Assembly (NCBI GenBank): GCA_963675135.1
Contig: OY776129.1
Span: forward strand, 74,245,348 to 74,309,347
DNA length: 64,000 bases
From: Galeopsis tetrahit
Taxonomy: Eukaryota > Streptophyta > Magnoliopsida > Lamiales > Lamiaceae
Direction of reading: 5' to 3'
The translations under genes were made by a program, and so were the position numbers. The first letter of the stretch is position 1. Each line of letters starts with the position of its first letter. The notes under the pieces were generated by a model that did not search any database, had not been told where the DNA came from, and was given only the letters and a program-made list of their open reading frames with translations. Positions 1 through 10,931 of the stretch are shown here, piece after piece.

Positions 1-2280
1 AAATAAATATCATGCATGCATACAATAATTAAATTACTAATGTGTTATTTATATATGTTATTTACATTTATGCATTTTGATTAATTAAAATAAAAAATAT
101 ATTTTTTAAAACACAAATGATACTGTAAAATTGATTTGACTAAAAAAATAATATGAAGTTTTTAAAATAAATATTACAAAATATAAAAAAGTTATTTCAA
201 TATATTAATATGTAATCACATTTACTACATTTTGCTTAATATGCGGTTGTTCATGTAGTCGTGGAAGTATTTTAATGTGACAAAATTTTCTCACGTGAAA
301 TTGGTTACATTTTATTCATAAGTTGGTGGAGTTTTAGATGGAGTTTCATTTTATATATAAAGGTCTCAAACAAAACTTCATATATATTGTTTAGTAGATT
401 TAAAATCATGTAACTGTTATATTAATTGTTTTCCCAAAAAAAGTCTTCATAATAATAAAATAATGAAATGTTTTTTGGGCCCAATTACTATATATTGAAT
501 TGCTTTATACATTCGTATATACAATATTTTTAGCTACTTCTACAGTTAAATACAGCTATAAAATGTGTATATACAGTAACTTGATTGTATTATTTTTTGG
601 AAACGGCAAAGTGTATAACTTGATTGTATTATTTTAAGTGTAATTGCATTAAATCTTTTGTGATTTAAAAATATTGCACGAAAATTTTCACGTGATTTAT
701 TAAATTAAGTTTGGCCGTTCTGAAAAATTGTCACTTCTTCCATTTCATTTTTTGTTTCAACATTTATTGTTTATACATTGTTTTTTGGGAGTTGTTTAAT
801 CCTCCTTCTTTTTTTTTAATATATGTCATTTTAATTTCTTTCAACAATTTAAAACTATAAATTTATGTCAATAATACCCTTCATTAATCATAACTATGAA
901 AATAACTAATTTTGATATATAAAATTTACTCCATCTAATAAAGAATTTGGCCAAGAATATAACCAATATTCATAAATTAAATTAATTTTGATATAAACAG
1001 TATTTATGACTTTTCATGTTTTTTGCAAACTATTTTCATGTTTTTTGCAAACTATTTGTGAAAAAAACGGTAAAACAGTTAAACTTAAAGAAAAAAAAAA
1101 TCCAGAATAACATGTATTTTAAAAATAGTTTAAAATCAAATGTGACATTTATTGAAAAATGGTGGGACTAATATTAAAAGAGATAAAATAGAGGTTATGA
1201 AAGTTTTTGAGTAATAAAGTAGAGTAATAAAATAATGACATGTGGTGTACTAATTTTTAAATGTTTGAATGATGTAGTTTAAAATGAAAAGGTATATTGT
1301 TGTTAAATTAAAAAATGATGAATCTAATTTGTGATGTTCATTTTTAGCAAATACTCCCTCTGTCCGTCTATAAAATTTCCATTTTGCCATTTTGATACGT
1401 CCGTCTATAAGCTTCTCGTACCCTTTTTGTTAAATATATTTTTATTTTTACACCCTCACTTTATTTTTATTTTTTTCTCTTTCTCAATTACGTCACTCTA
1501 ACTATATTTATTATTTAATCATTTTTTTTAATCTCTGCACTCAAAAGTACTGAAAAACTTATAGGCGACGGAGGGAGTATGAATCTAAAATGAAACAGGG
1601 GAGTATTTGTTAATATTAGAAATTAATATACAAGATTTAATTCTCAACCTTTTTACAAGTTCGGACTTTTAAATGATATGAAATTCTTTAATTATCTTGA
1701 CCCTAGTACACCTACTATGGCAATTTTATAAGTCGTGACTACCAATCAGGTTTGGCCTGATGAATGCTTCTCTTATCTTATCCCGGCCATACTAATTCAT
1801 ACTTCACTCACAAAGGAAAAATGTTACTTTATCATCGACTTCATTATTTCCCCATTTATGAAAACAAAATGTCTACATTATTGTCTGCATGTCCTATCAC
1901 CCAAATAAAAGAAAATAATTAAAATGTTTGAAAGAGTACATACGTACGCACTATATGTGTAGAAATACATGTAGCAAATTAGCATTATTAGTTGTTGAAA
2001 TGAAAAAATCAGATGTGACAAGACAAACGTCATCACTTTTATATATACTCTTTTGTACCTACAAAACTTGCACACTTAGTCTTACAATATACACATATTT
2101 ACCCTTCATGTTATTATTTTTAGAGTTCATCATACACTCAATTCAATGACTTTATTTATTTTATATATAAAAATTTACAAAATTACTTTTCATAATTACA
2201 TTTTTTATGCCCATGTATATAAGGATCGCACATAATACTACATTTGTTACTCCCTAGTCCCTCCATAAATTGAAAATTCA
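1..2280. other. AT-rich intergenic region
   Basis: No gene is recognisable on either strand. The short open frames between 1878 and 2365 lack any family resemblance and have AT-biased, low-complexity translations. The only structured item is the Stowaway-type MITE at 1352-1579. The region runs up to the 5-bp target duplication of the copia element at 2281. Confidence 0.7.
1352..1579. mobile_element. Stowaway-type MITE (family A, copy 1)
   Basis: The element begins TACTCCCTCTGTCCGTCTAT and ends with the inverted complement (GGCGACGGAGGGAGTA). The outer TA dinucleotides are the presumed target duplication. The CTCCCTCC terminus and TA target are the Stowaway (Tc1/mariner) signature. It is about 228 bp with no coding capacity. 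A second copy in the opposite orientation lies at 58292-58529 and shares the outer 'cgcctataagctt' type sequence and interior blocks. Confidence 0.75.
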
Positions 2281-2285
2281 CATTT

Positions 2286-3632
2286 TGTTGTAAAACTAAT
2301 ACTTTTATTCCTTTTTCATCGAGTGTACAAAATGGAGTGGCATACCACCCTTTTATAGGGAGCAAGAGAAGCTCCTAGAATTCTAACATAAAGATCATCA
2401 TAAGTGATCATCATAAGTGCTTATACTAGAATCATCTAAAAGTATTTGAAAGGACATCCATTTTATATAGGGAAGATATCAATTTTGGTCACCGAATTTT
2501 ACTTCTTTTCATATTTGGTCACCCACATTTGATCACTATCAAAATTGGTCACTCACTTATTATATTCTATCAAAATTGATCATTCCGTTAGTCAATCTGT
2601 CATTGACTAACGGAGAAAGAGTTTTGAGCTCAAAATTTTCAAAACATTAAAAACTTTTGATGCATCTTCTAGAAACTAATGAAACAAACGCAGTAGTAAG
2701 AATGAAACATGTGAAACGCGTTCTCATGCGAAATTTTCATTATATTTATCCTTGATTAGAAAGTATTCTCAAACGTGATTCAATCAACTTGCTGGTTAGT
2801 CAAAAAAATTTCAATAAATTTTTAATAATTATTTAACTCAATTATGAATTCATTTGTTGTTGGTTTACTTTTTAGAACGTGATTCAATCAACTTTGCTGG
2901 TAGTCAAAAAATTTCAGTAAGTTTTTAATAATTATTTAACTCAATTATGAATTCATTTGTTGTTGGTTTACTTTTTATTTTACAGGAAAATGAGAAACTC
3001 GGTTTACTTTTTATTTTACAGGAAAATGAGAAACTCAAGATAGAATGAAACTTTGTACTCTTGTTTTTTTTTTTAACAATTGTACTCTGTTTTTCAATTC
3101 TTGGTTTCATATTGAATTTGTATAATAATTGGAGATATAAATTTGGAAAAATATCAATTTTGGTCTTTTTGACTACCCAGCAAGTTGATTGAATCACGTT
3201 CCAGAACATGCATGAGAATTCTTTCTAATAAAGAATAAATATAATGAAAATTTCAAGATGCATGAGAATTCTTTTGACCTATTACGGATAAATATAATGA
3301 GAATTCCTTCTGATCTATAAGATAAAACTAAGATTCTTCAATGGGTATTCACGCTCCGGTAGGTTCCACATGTTTCATTCTTGCTACTGCGTTTGTTTCA
3401 TTAGTTTGTAGAAGATGCATCAGAAGTTTTTAATGTTTTGAAAATTTTGAGCTCAAAACTCTTTCTCCGTTAGTCAATAACAGATTGACTAACGGAATTA
3501 TCAATTTTGATAGAATATAATAAGTGAGTGACCAATTTTGATAGTGATCAAATGTGGGTGATCAAATATGAAAAGAGGTAAAACTGGATGACCAAAATTG
3601 ATATTTTCCCTTTTATATATTATTTTATAACA
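2286..3632 (-). repeat. 3' LTR of copia element, split by a nested MULE
   Basis: On the element's strand this is the downstream (3') LTR. The two halves, 2286-2469 and 3620-3632, join with one copy of TTTTATATA to reproduce the 197-bp right LTR. The inserted block 2470-3610 plus one 9-bp duplication accounts exactly for the extra 1150 bp. Intact TG and CA ends are present. Confidence 0.95.
2470..3610. mobile_element. Non-autonomous Mutator-like element nested in the LTR
   Basis: A 1141-bp insertion begins GGGAAGATATCAATTTTGGT and ends with the complement (ACCAAAATTGATATTTTCCC). The terminal inverted repeats are long, roughly 240 bp each (about 2470-2717 and 3362-3610), and are flanked by the perfect 9-bp duplication TTTTATATA (2461-2469, 3611-3619). 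Long TIRs and a 9-bp TSD are Mutator-superfamily features. The interior has no transposase and contains a direct duplication (about 2776-2985) with repeated 'ttcatttgttgttggtttac' blocks. An eroded single end of the same family is at about 59255-59350. Confidence 0.93.
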
Positions 3633-3641
3633 CTCCCCCTT
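3633..3641 (-). other. Polypurine tract of copia element
   Basis: Directly inside the left (3') LTR the minus strand reads AAGGGGGAG. A purine run abutting the 3' LTR is the expected primer site for plus-strand DNA synthesis. The adjacent 3645-3760 block is non-coding and precedes the pol stop at 3775. Confidence 0.8.
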
Positions 3642-3774
3642 GGATGTCCGTCATTACACAAAGAATATGCCTCGTTAAAAACCTTACTAGGGAAAAACCC
3701 AGTGGGACAAAAACCTAGCAAGGGAAAAAGAGTACATATTACTTAGTGTATTCAATCTCCCCCTGATCCAAGCA

Positions 3775-5892
3775 TCATGCGGAATCCTTTAATCGACGCA
3801 TTCCGATACGCTTCACCAGCTTCTCAAATGTTGCAGTAGGTAGTGCCTTGGTAAATAAATCTGCTAAATTGTCACTTGAGCGGATTTGTTGCACATCGAT
3901 CTCACCATTCTTTTGCAACTCATGAGTAAAGAAGAATTTTGGTAAAATATGTTTAGTTCTATCTCCTTTAATGTATCCTCCTTTTAGTTGAGCTATACAA
4001 GCTGCATTATCTTCATATAATAAAGTTGGAGGATTTTTATTGTCATGAGACAATCCACAATTCTTTCGAATATGATTAATCATTGACCTTAACCAAACAC
4101 ATTCCCGACTGGCCTCATGAATTGCTATAATTTCAGCATGATTTGAAGAAGTGGCAGCAAGTGACTGTTTTGTAGATCGCCATGAAATGGCTGTACCACC
4201 ACATGTGAATACATATCCAGTTTGAGACCTTGCTTTATGTGGGTCAGATAAATACCCAGCATCAGCATAACCAAGCAATTCAGGTCGAGATTTATTTGAA
4301 TAAAATAGGCCAAGATCAACTGTTCCTTGGAGATAGCGAAAATTGTGTTTTATACCATTCCAATGTCGCCTTGTGGGAGATGAACTAAATCTTGCTAGTA
4401 AATTTACTGCAAATGATATATATGGCCTTGTGCAGTTAGCAAGGTACATAAGTGCACCAATTGCACTGAGATATGGTACTTCAGGACCAAGTATCTCTTC
4501 ATTTTCATCTCGCGGTCTGAAAGGGTCTTTATTAGGATCGAGTGACCGGACGACCATTGGGGTACTTAGTGGATGTGCCTTTTCCATATAGAACCTCTTT
4601 AAAACATTTTGGGTGTAAGCAGTTTGGTGGACAAAAATTCCACCTTCGAGGTGTTCAATTTGCAAACCAATGCAAAATTTTGTCTTTCCAAAATCCTTGA
4701 TCTCAAATTCTTTCTTTAAATATGCAACTGCCTCTTCGAGCTCTTCAGGAGTCCCGATTAAATTGAGATCATCAACATACACTGCAATTATCACAAAACG
4801 TGATCCATTTTTCTTTATAAAAACGCATGGACATATTGGATCATTGGTATAACCTTCCTTGACTAGACATTCGGTAAGACGATTATACCACATACATCCA
4901 GATTGTTTGAGCCCATACAAAGACCTTTGCAATTTAATAGAATAAATTTCTCTTGGATTTGATTTACATGCTTCAGGCATGTTTAATCCTTCAGGGACTT
5001 TCATGTAGATATCTTTTTCAAGATTACCGTATAAGTATGCAGTGACTACGTCCATTAGACGCATCTCAAGTTTTTCATGCACGGTAAAACTTACAAGATA
5101 TCTAAATGTAATTGCATCCATCACAGGAGAGTATGTTTCATCATAATCAAATCCAGGTCTTTGTGAAAAACCTTGGGCTACCAATCGTGCTTTATATCTC
5201 ACAACTTCATTTTTCTCATTTCTTTTTCGCACGAATACCCATTTGTATCCCACTGGCTTTACACCTTCAGGTGTTTGGACTACAGGTCCAAATACTTTTC
5301 GTTTTGCCAGTGAATCCAACTCGGATTGAATTGCATCTTTCCATTTTGGCCAGTCATTTCTACGCCGACATTCATCAACCGATCTGGGTTCATGATCCTC
5401 AAATTCTTCCAAAAAATCAAGTGCTACATTATATGCAAAAACATTGTCAATGACTGTTTCTCTTCGGTTCCAACTTTTTCCCGTAGTGATATAATTTATT
5501 GAAGTTTCTACAACCTCATGCTCTTCAGGAGCAACATCTTCTGAGACAACTTCTTCAGGAAGCTGAATTTTCTCACTACGTGCGAGTTGTTCATCCTCAT
5601 TTGACTCGTCGATCTTAATTATTCCTCTTTTCTTTCGAGGGTTTTTATCTTTGGAACCAAGAGGTCTACCACGCTTCAGGCGTGCTTTAGATTCATTAGC
5701 ACTTGTTATTTGTCCTTCAGGGACATCAATCTTAACCGAAACATTTTCTGCAGGAATATGTGATTTAGTAACTCTTCTGGAGTCACTAAATGCATCCGGT
5801 AATTGATTTGCAATTTGTTGCAAATGTATGATCCTTTGAACTTCTAGTTCACATTCTTTTGTACGAGGATCAAGGAAATCTAATGCAATTTT
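3775..5892 (-). pseudogene. copia pol, reverse transcriptase and RNase H segment
   Basis: This is the C-terminal part of the copia polyprotein, open from just after the TGA at 5893-5895 to the stop at 3775. It shows the copia reverse transcriptase, including the YKARLVAQGF region and the YVDD active site (within AVYVDDLNLIG), then the RNase H region with GYADAGY, the SRSQTGY-like block and the YEDNAACI motif. The segment looks intact in itself: RT and RNase H catalytic signatures are present and no stop interrupts it. It is cut off from the upstream integrase by one stop codon and has no ATG of its own, so the label is pseudogene. It lies in the same reading frame as the two upstream pol pieces. 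Confidence 0.92.
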
Positions 5893-6306
5893 TCAATTGA
5901 TTTCTTTTTTCGGTTGATCCTTACCTCCCCCTAATGTCGGGAAATGAGATTCATCAAAATGACAATCTGCAAATCTAGCAGTAAATAAATCACATGTTAA
6001 TGGTTCAATATATTTAATTATAGAAGGTGATTCATACCCGACATATATTCCCAACCTTCGTTGGGGGCCCAATTTAGTTCGGTGAGGCGGTGCAATTGGA
6101 ACATAAACCGCACACCCGAAAATTCTTAAATGGGAGATATTGGGCTCATAACCGAATGTTAATTGAAGGGGAGAAAGGTTATTATAACTTGTCGGCCGAA
6201 TTCTCACAAGTATTGCTGCATGTAGTATAGCATGTCCCCAACCAGATAAAGGGAGTTTTGATTTCATTAACAATGGTCTAGCAATTAATTGCAATCGTTT
6301 GATAAA
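5893..6306 (-). pseudogene. copia pol, integrase C-terminal segment
   Basis: This short open segment lies between two in-frame stops, TAA at 6307-6309 and TGA at 5893-5895. It carries the distal integrase region typical of plant copia: the GWGHAILHAA block, PLQLTFGYEP, the LRIFGCAVYV stretch and GIYVGYESPSI. Frame and order match the flanking pol pieces, so the two stops are point lesions rather than a rearrangement. Confidence 0.9.
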
Positions 6307-7308
6307 TTATTCGGCTAGACCATTTTGTGTGTGAACATGAGCTACAGGATGTTCAACACTTATTCCAATCGACATGCAATAATCATAAAAAGCATGTGAT
6401 GAATATTCACCAGCATTATCTAAACGAATTTTCTTTATTGGGTGATCTGGAAATTGTGCTCGCAACTTTATTATTTGGGCAAGTAATCTTGCGAATGCCA
6501 AGTTGCGAGAGGATAAGAGACATACATGTGACCATCTCGTTGATGCATCAACTAGCACCATAAAATATCGAAATAGTCCACATGGTGGATCTACAGGCCC
6601 ACAAATATCACCATGAATTCGTTCTAGAAATGCAGGGGATTCAATCCCCACTTTAGTTGGTGAAGGTCTAACAATTAACTTCCCTTGAGAGCATGCAACA
6701 CATGAGAATTCATTAGAATTTAACACCTTTTTATTTTCTAATGAATGGCCATGTGAATTTTCAATTATGCGCCTCATCATGGTGGAACCAGAATGTCCAA
6801 GGCGATCATGCCAAACCATAAAATCATTGGGAGTAATAGACTTCTGGTCTATTAGGTGATATGTTTCAGCTGTATTTATATTCGTGTAATATAGGCCAGA
6901 AGAGAGTGAATACAGCTTTTCTAACACACGTTTCTTTCCAGAAACAACTTGTGTAATCAATAGACATTCACTGTTTTTCTCATTTAGAGTCTCGATATGA
7001 TACCCATTTTTGCGGATATCTTTAAAACTTAACAAATTTCTTTGAGACTTGGGAGACAGTAGTGCATTATTTATAACTAGTTTAGTTCCTTCAGGGAGAA
7101 ATATTGTGGCTCTTCCGGAGCCATCAATCAAATTTGCACTACCACTTATAGTGTTAACATTTGTCTCCCCCTTTTGCAAATGAGAAAAATATTTTTCATT
7201 TTTAAGTATAGTGTGTGTAGTAGCACTATCAATTAGACAAATATCACCATCACTATTCATTCCCAAATGTTTGGCATCCATTGCTTCTTCATAAAAAAAA
7301 TAAAACAT
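6307..7308 (-). pseudogene. copia pol, protease, GAG-pre-integrase and integrase core
   Basis: This is the N-terminal part of pol. The aspartic protease motif appears as IDSATTHTIL near residue 26. The zinc-binding pre-integrase region is present (WHDRLGHSG and CVACSQGK, an H-H-C-C pattern), followed by integrase core acidic residues in HGDICGP and RLDNAGEYSS. The segment ends at the TAA at 6307-6309. An ATG exists at 7308, but in copia this region is normally made as part of Gag-Pol. It is in a different frame from gag, with an 86-bp AT-rich gap (7309-7394) between them, suggesting an indel or an intron-like spacer. Confidence 0.9.
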
Positions 7309-7394
7309 AAATTAGAAATTAATATTAATAAAAGATGCAAAATATATAAATATTTTATTCATCATGAAATACTTATAGGGTATTCATCATATGC

Positions 7395-8396
7395 TTAGTT
7401 AACATCGTTAAAGAAATCGGCTACATCAAGATGGGTCATAACCACATCATCACCATCAAGAGCAATATTGTTATCAATAAAATTTGTCTCAACATTTTTT
7501 GCCTTATTTTTCAAAGAAGCTTGATAAAGCTCAACAAGATGATCCGCTGTTCGACACACGCGGGACCAATGACCTTCCATTCCACACCGGTAACAATGTT
7601 CCTCATATTTCTTCTTTTCTCCATTCTTTTCTCCATTGTCTCTCTTCTGGGAGACAGCTTGTTTCTTGTCACGATCATGGTTGTTGTTATTATATGGAGT
7701 AAATCTACCACGACCGCGACCACGATTATTACCACGTCCTCGGCTACCACCACGTCCACGTCCACGACCACGACCAGAATTTTGAGATTGAGTCGCATTC
7801 GCTTCAGGGAATGGACTAGAACCGGTGGGTCGGGACTCATGATTTTTCAACAATAATTCATTATTTTGCTCGGCTAAGAGAAGGCATGCAATTAGTTCAG
7901 AATATTTCTTAAAACCTTTTTCTCGATATTGTTGCTGCAGGAGCATATTCGAGACATGAAAAGTAGAGAATGTCTTCTCAAGCATATCATCATCAGTTAT
8001 GGTTTCACCACATAACTTTAATTGTGAAGTAATTCTGAACATAGCCGAATTATATTCATTGACAGTTTTGAAATGTTGCAGACGTAGATGAAGCCAATCA
8101 TACCGGGCTTTTGGAAGGACGACCATCTTCAAGTGGTCGTATCTTTCTTTTAAATTTCTCCACAAAACTAGTGGATCTTTCACTGTTAAATATTCAGTTT
8201 TCAATCCTTCATCCAAATGATGACGAAGGAAAATCATTGTTTTGGCACGGTCTTGATTTGATGCACTATTATTTTCAACAATAGCATCACCAAGACCTAT
8301 AGCCTCAAGATGAATTTTAACATCTAAAATCCATGACAAATAATTTTTTCCGGTGATATCAAGTGGTGCAAATTCAAGTTTTGTGAAAGTAGCCAT
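7395..8396 (-). CDS. copia gag (nucleocapsid) protein
   Basis: This is the Gag-like protein of the copia element, 333 residues from the ATG at 8396. It starts with the N-terminal domain common in plant copia Gags (MATFTKLEFAPLDITGKNYL) and an UBN2/retrotran_gag-like middle. An Arg/Gly-rich RNA-binding stretch follows at about 205-235, then one CCHC zinc knuckle (CYRCGMEGHWSRVC) near residue 270. Gag packages element RNA into virus-like particles. The frame is fully open, so this part could still be made even though pol is broken. Confidence 0.93.
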   Translation of the reverse strand: MATFTKLEFAPLDITGKNYLSWILDVKIHLEAIGLGDAIVENNSASNQDRAKTMIFLRHHLDEGLKTEYLTVKDPLVLWRNLKERYDHLKMVVLPKARYDWLHLRLQHFKTVNEYNSAMFRITSQLKLCGETITDDDMLEKTFSTFHVSNMLLQQQYREKGFKKYSELIACLLLAEQNNELLLKNHESRPTGSSPFPEANATQSQNSGRGRGRGRGGSRGRGNNRGRGRGRFTPYNNNNHDRDKKQAVSQKRDNGEKNGEKKKYEEHCYRCGMEGHWSRVCRTADHLVELYQASLKNKAKNVETNFIDNNIALDGDDVVMTHLDVADFFNDVN

Positions 8397-8499
8397 AATG
8401 AAGAATGAAATGAGGAAGGAGAAAAAAAAACACTACCTTAATCTACCTTGAAGAGGTTCAAGTATATAATACTTGAAAATATTATTTTGGCTCAACGTA

Positions 8500-8518
8500 G
8501 AGACTCGTGCTGATAACG
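8500..8518 (-). other. Primer-binding-site-like sequence of copia element
   Basis: Immediately inside the right (5') LTR the minus strand reads CGTTATCAGCACGAGTCTC. It resembles in part the plant initiator-tRNA-Met complement (TATCAG core) used by many copia elements, with divergence after the core. Position next to the LTR supports the assignment; the exact primer tRNA is uncertain. Confidence 0.5.
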
Positions 8519-8715
8519 TGTTGTAAAACTAATACTTTTATTCCTTTTTCATCGAGTGTACAAAATGGAGTGGCATACCACCCTTTTATAGGGAGCAAGA
8601 GAAGCTCCTAGAATTCTAACATAAAGATCATCATAAGTGATCATCATAAGTGCTTATACTAGAATCATCTAAAAGTATTTGAAAGGACATTCATTTTATA
8701 TATTATTTTATAACA
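8519..8715 (-). repeat. 5' LTR of copia element (197 bp, uninterrupted)
   Basis: Begins TGTTGT and ends ATAACA on the plus strand. It matches the left LTR across its length except for one C/T difference, and it contains the single TTTTATATA site into which the MULE inserted in the other LTR. The element's promoter is expected here; I do not assign a specific TATA box. Confidence 0.95.
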
Positions 8716-9131
8716 CATTTATCGTATAAAGGCACAATAATTTGTAAATCGTCTGTATTCCTTCACGAATTTATGTATTCTGAATTTCTGATATTGATTA
8801 TATGAAAATCTCTTGGTACGTACATCTACATTTTCCAAAGGTTTTAAGGTTGTACATCTTCTTTAATCTTTATTAATCATGTAGATAAGATTTTAATTAT
8901 ATTCCTATACAAAAAGGAAAAAGGAGAATAGAGAAAGAAAAAATAATACTCCTATTAGAAAGAGAAATTCATGGTGCAAAAGTTTTCAATCACAATTAAT
9001 TTTATATGCTAAATTGCTAAAGTTAAATCGTTAGATTGGGGAGCCTATGCCGGCCGTTCATATTCTATTTTACGAACATTCAGGTATGTATATAAATAAG
9101 TTTAGTGGGTGCCAAATGCTAAATACACACA

Positions 9132-9419
9132 TACTCCCTCAGTTCAATAAGGGTTGTTTTTATAAAATTTATTGAAATTAAAAAAGAGCAGGTATTGACA
9201 AGTATACTTAAATAATAAAAAAAAAAAATCACATTAATTTTCTTTAAATTTTTTCAATTTTTTTAATCAAAATTTTTAATTATTTCCAAGTTAATAAAAG
9301 TGGGTTAGAACTTAGAATTAAAGTGAGAACGGGAACAAGCGTGTAAAAGTTTTAAAACACCACTTATTTATGTACAAGAGAAAAATGTTAAAACAACACA
9401 TTATAAAATGAAGGGAGTA
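9132..9419. mobile_element. Stowaway-type MITE (family B, copy 1)
   Basis: Begins TACTCCCTCAGTTCAATAA and ends TTATAAAATGAAGGGAGTA, an inverted pair with TA targets. The interior shares 'gtattgacaagtatac' and 'ttatttccaag' blocks with a second copy at 57875-58167, in the same orientation. No coding capacity. Confidence 0.75.
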
Positions 9420-10850
9420 TATATTATATGTGTGTTAGTTACTTAGTTGGTATACACGTAAGCAAATTCTCCCATTTCAATTTTTTTAAATTTATTTATT
9501 TATAATATAATCTTCTATGATTAATTTATTTATTTATAATATAATCTTCTATGATTAATTTACACTCATATTCCTATATTATTTTTGGTAATTTTTTTAA
9601 CTATTGTGAATGGTCTTCCCTTGCTACTTGCTCTTGTAAATAAATTGAAAAGCACTTTGTTCTTTAAAAAAAAAAATACTAATTAGATTTTACTTTTAAA
9701 ACCATAACTCTATTTAGACAAAAATAAGTGATTTTTTTTGGACAGACGAGCAATTAGTATTATGGTACCCCTACCAATTACCATATTCTTGGGGTGAGAA
9801 AGTAACCAAATAAACAAGTCTTTATGTATATATATTATCTTTCATATACATACTCAATGTCGAGAATGCTTAATTGTTTACCTAATGAGTCATATATATA
9901 TTTACCAATTTATTTATTAGGGATATTTCAACATCGTTTTATTTAAAACTTTCACTTGTATATTTGGTTGAAGTACAATGGGTCTGTTTAACAAAAAGTA
10001 GTGGAGGCAAAAATGGTGAAAATATAATAAGTTGATACAGGTTGTCCTTGGCCACATTTAATAATGTTGTCACACCCCATATGCCATTAAAACATACACT
10101 TTCTGAATTTTAATGTGCACTCTCATATACTCCACTTGAAATCATCATGAATTTAATGTATGTGTTGTTAAATCGTAGTACTCTTTATATTAAGAAAGTG
10201 TAATAATGAGTTGATTTTTGTATATGTATTAATAATGATATTTGTATACTATGATTGAGAATATTGTGAAAGTGAAATTTATAAAGAATTTATCAATTTT
10301 AAGGGTGTGAAAGTTATGTGGAACGTTTCGAAAATAAAAGTGTAAAAGTAATTGCGGATCAATCCTTTCAATTTTGCTTTATTTTGCAGGTGATAAATCA
10401 TGCTTTCAAAATCAAGCAAAATTGAGAATCCCCCCTTCTCCCTTTTCCCACTGGATTGGACTGATTGCTTTCAGTAGCAAAAGTAAAACATACATATAAA
10501 TTGGCTAGTGTTTGCCTATCAATGGAATAATGAGAAGAAATCTTTCAAAATCAAGCAATTTGATATGAAATTCAATTTCAATACAAATTATATACAGTAT
10601 TTAGTATGTACTCTATTGTAATGATTTGAGTTTATACTTCATATGCACTCCATCGGGTTAGTATTACTTAATAAAAATTGCATGTACACAACATTTTTTT
10701 GAGAGACTAAAACCGTGGACCTCTTGCTTATGAAAGGTTCATACCTTCGTATTAGTTATTGTCATAATTTTGAACATGTTTTTGTTCCTTTTTTTGTTTA
10801 GATGGACATTTTAATGTATTGTATCTTTTTTTTAGATAGACATTTTAATG

Positions 10851-10931
10851 ACAAAGTGGGATAGTTCAAGTGGTTAGAGCACTACTACAGGGGAAAAAGG
10901 GATGGGTATTTAACTTCCATTAAAAAAAAAA
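10851..10931 (+). mobile_element. Truncated tRNA-derived SINE (A box kept, B box lost)
   Basis: The head ACAAAGTGGGATAGTTCAAG carries a tRNA-like A box (TAGTTCAAGTGG). The sequence then jumps to GGGGAAAAAGGGATGGGTAT and ends in an A run. Compared with the copy at 44533-44646, about 33 bp containing the B box are missing. No clear target duplication is visible. Confidence 0.65.

Larger units (their letters stand above)
2281..8720 (-). mobile_element. Ty1/copia LTR retrotransposon with 5-bp TSD
   Basis: A full-length copia element (2286-8715) is flanked by the 5-bp duplication CATTT at 2281-2285 and 8716-8720. The LTRs are 197 bp once the nested insertion in the left one is removed, begin TGTTGT and end ATAACA, and differ at a single visible position (C at 2458, T at 8691), which indicates a recent insertion. 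The domain order on the minus strand is gag, protease, integrase, reverse transcriptase, RNase H, diagnostic of Ty1/copia. Polyprotein expression is broken by two in-frame stops in pol and a gag/pol frame change, so this copy is unlikely to be autonomous. The element has no known cellular role. Confidence 0.95.
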
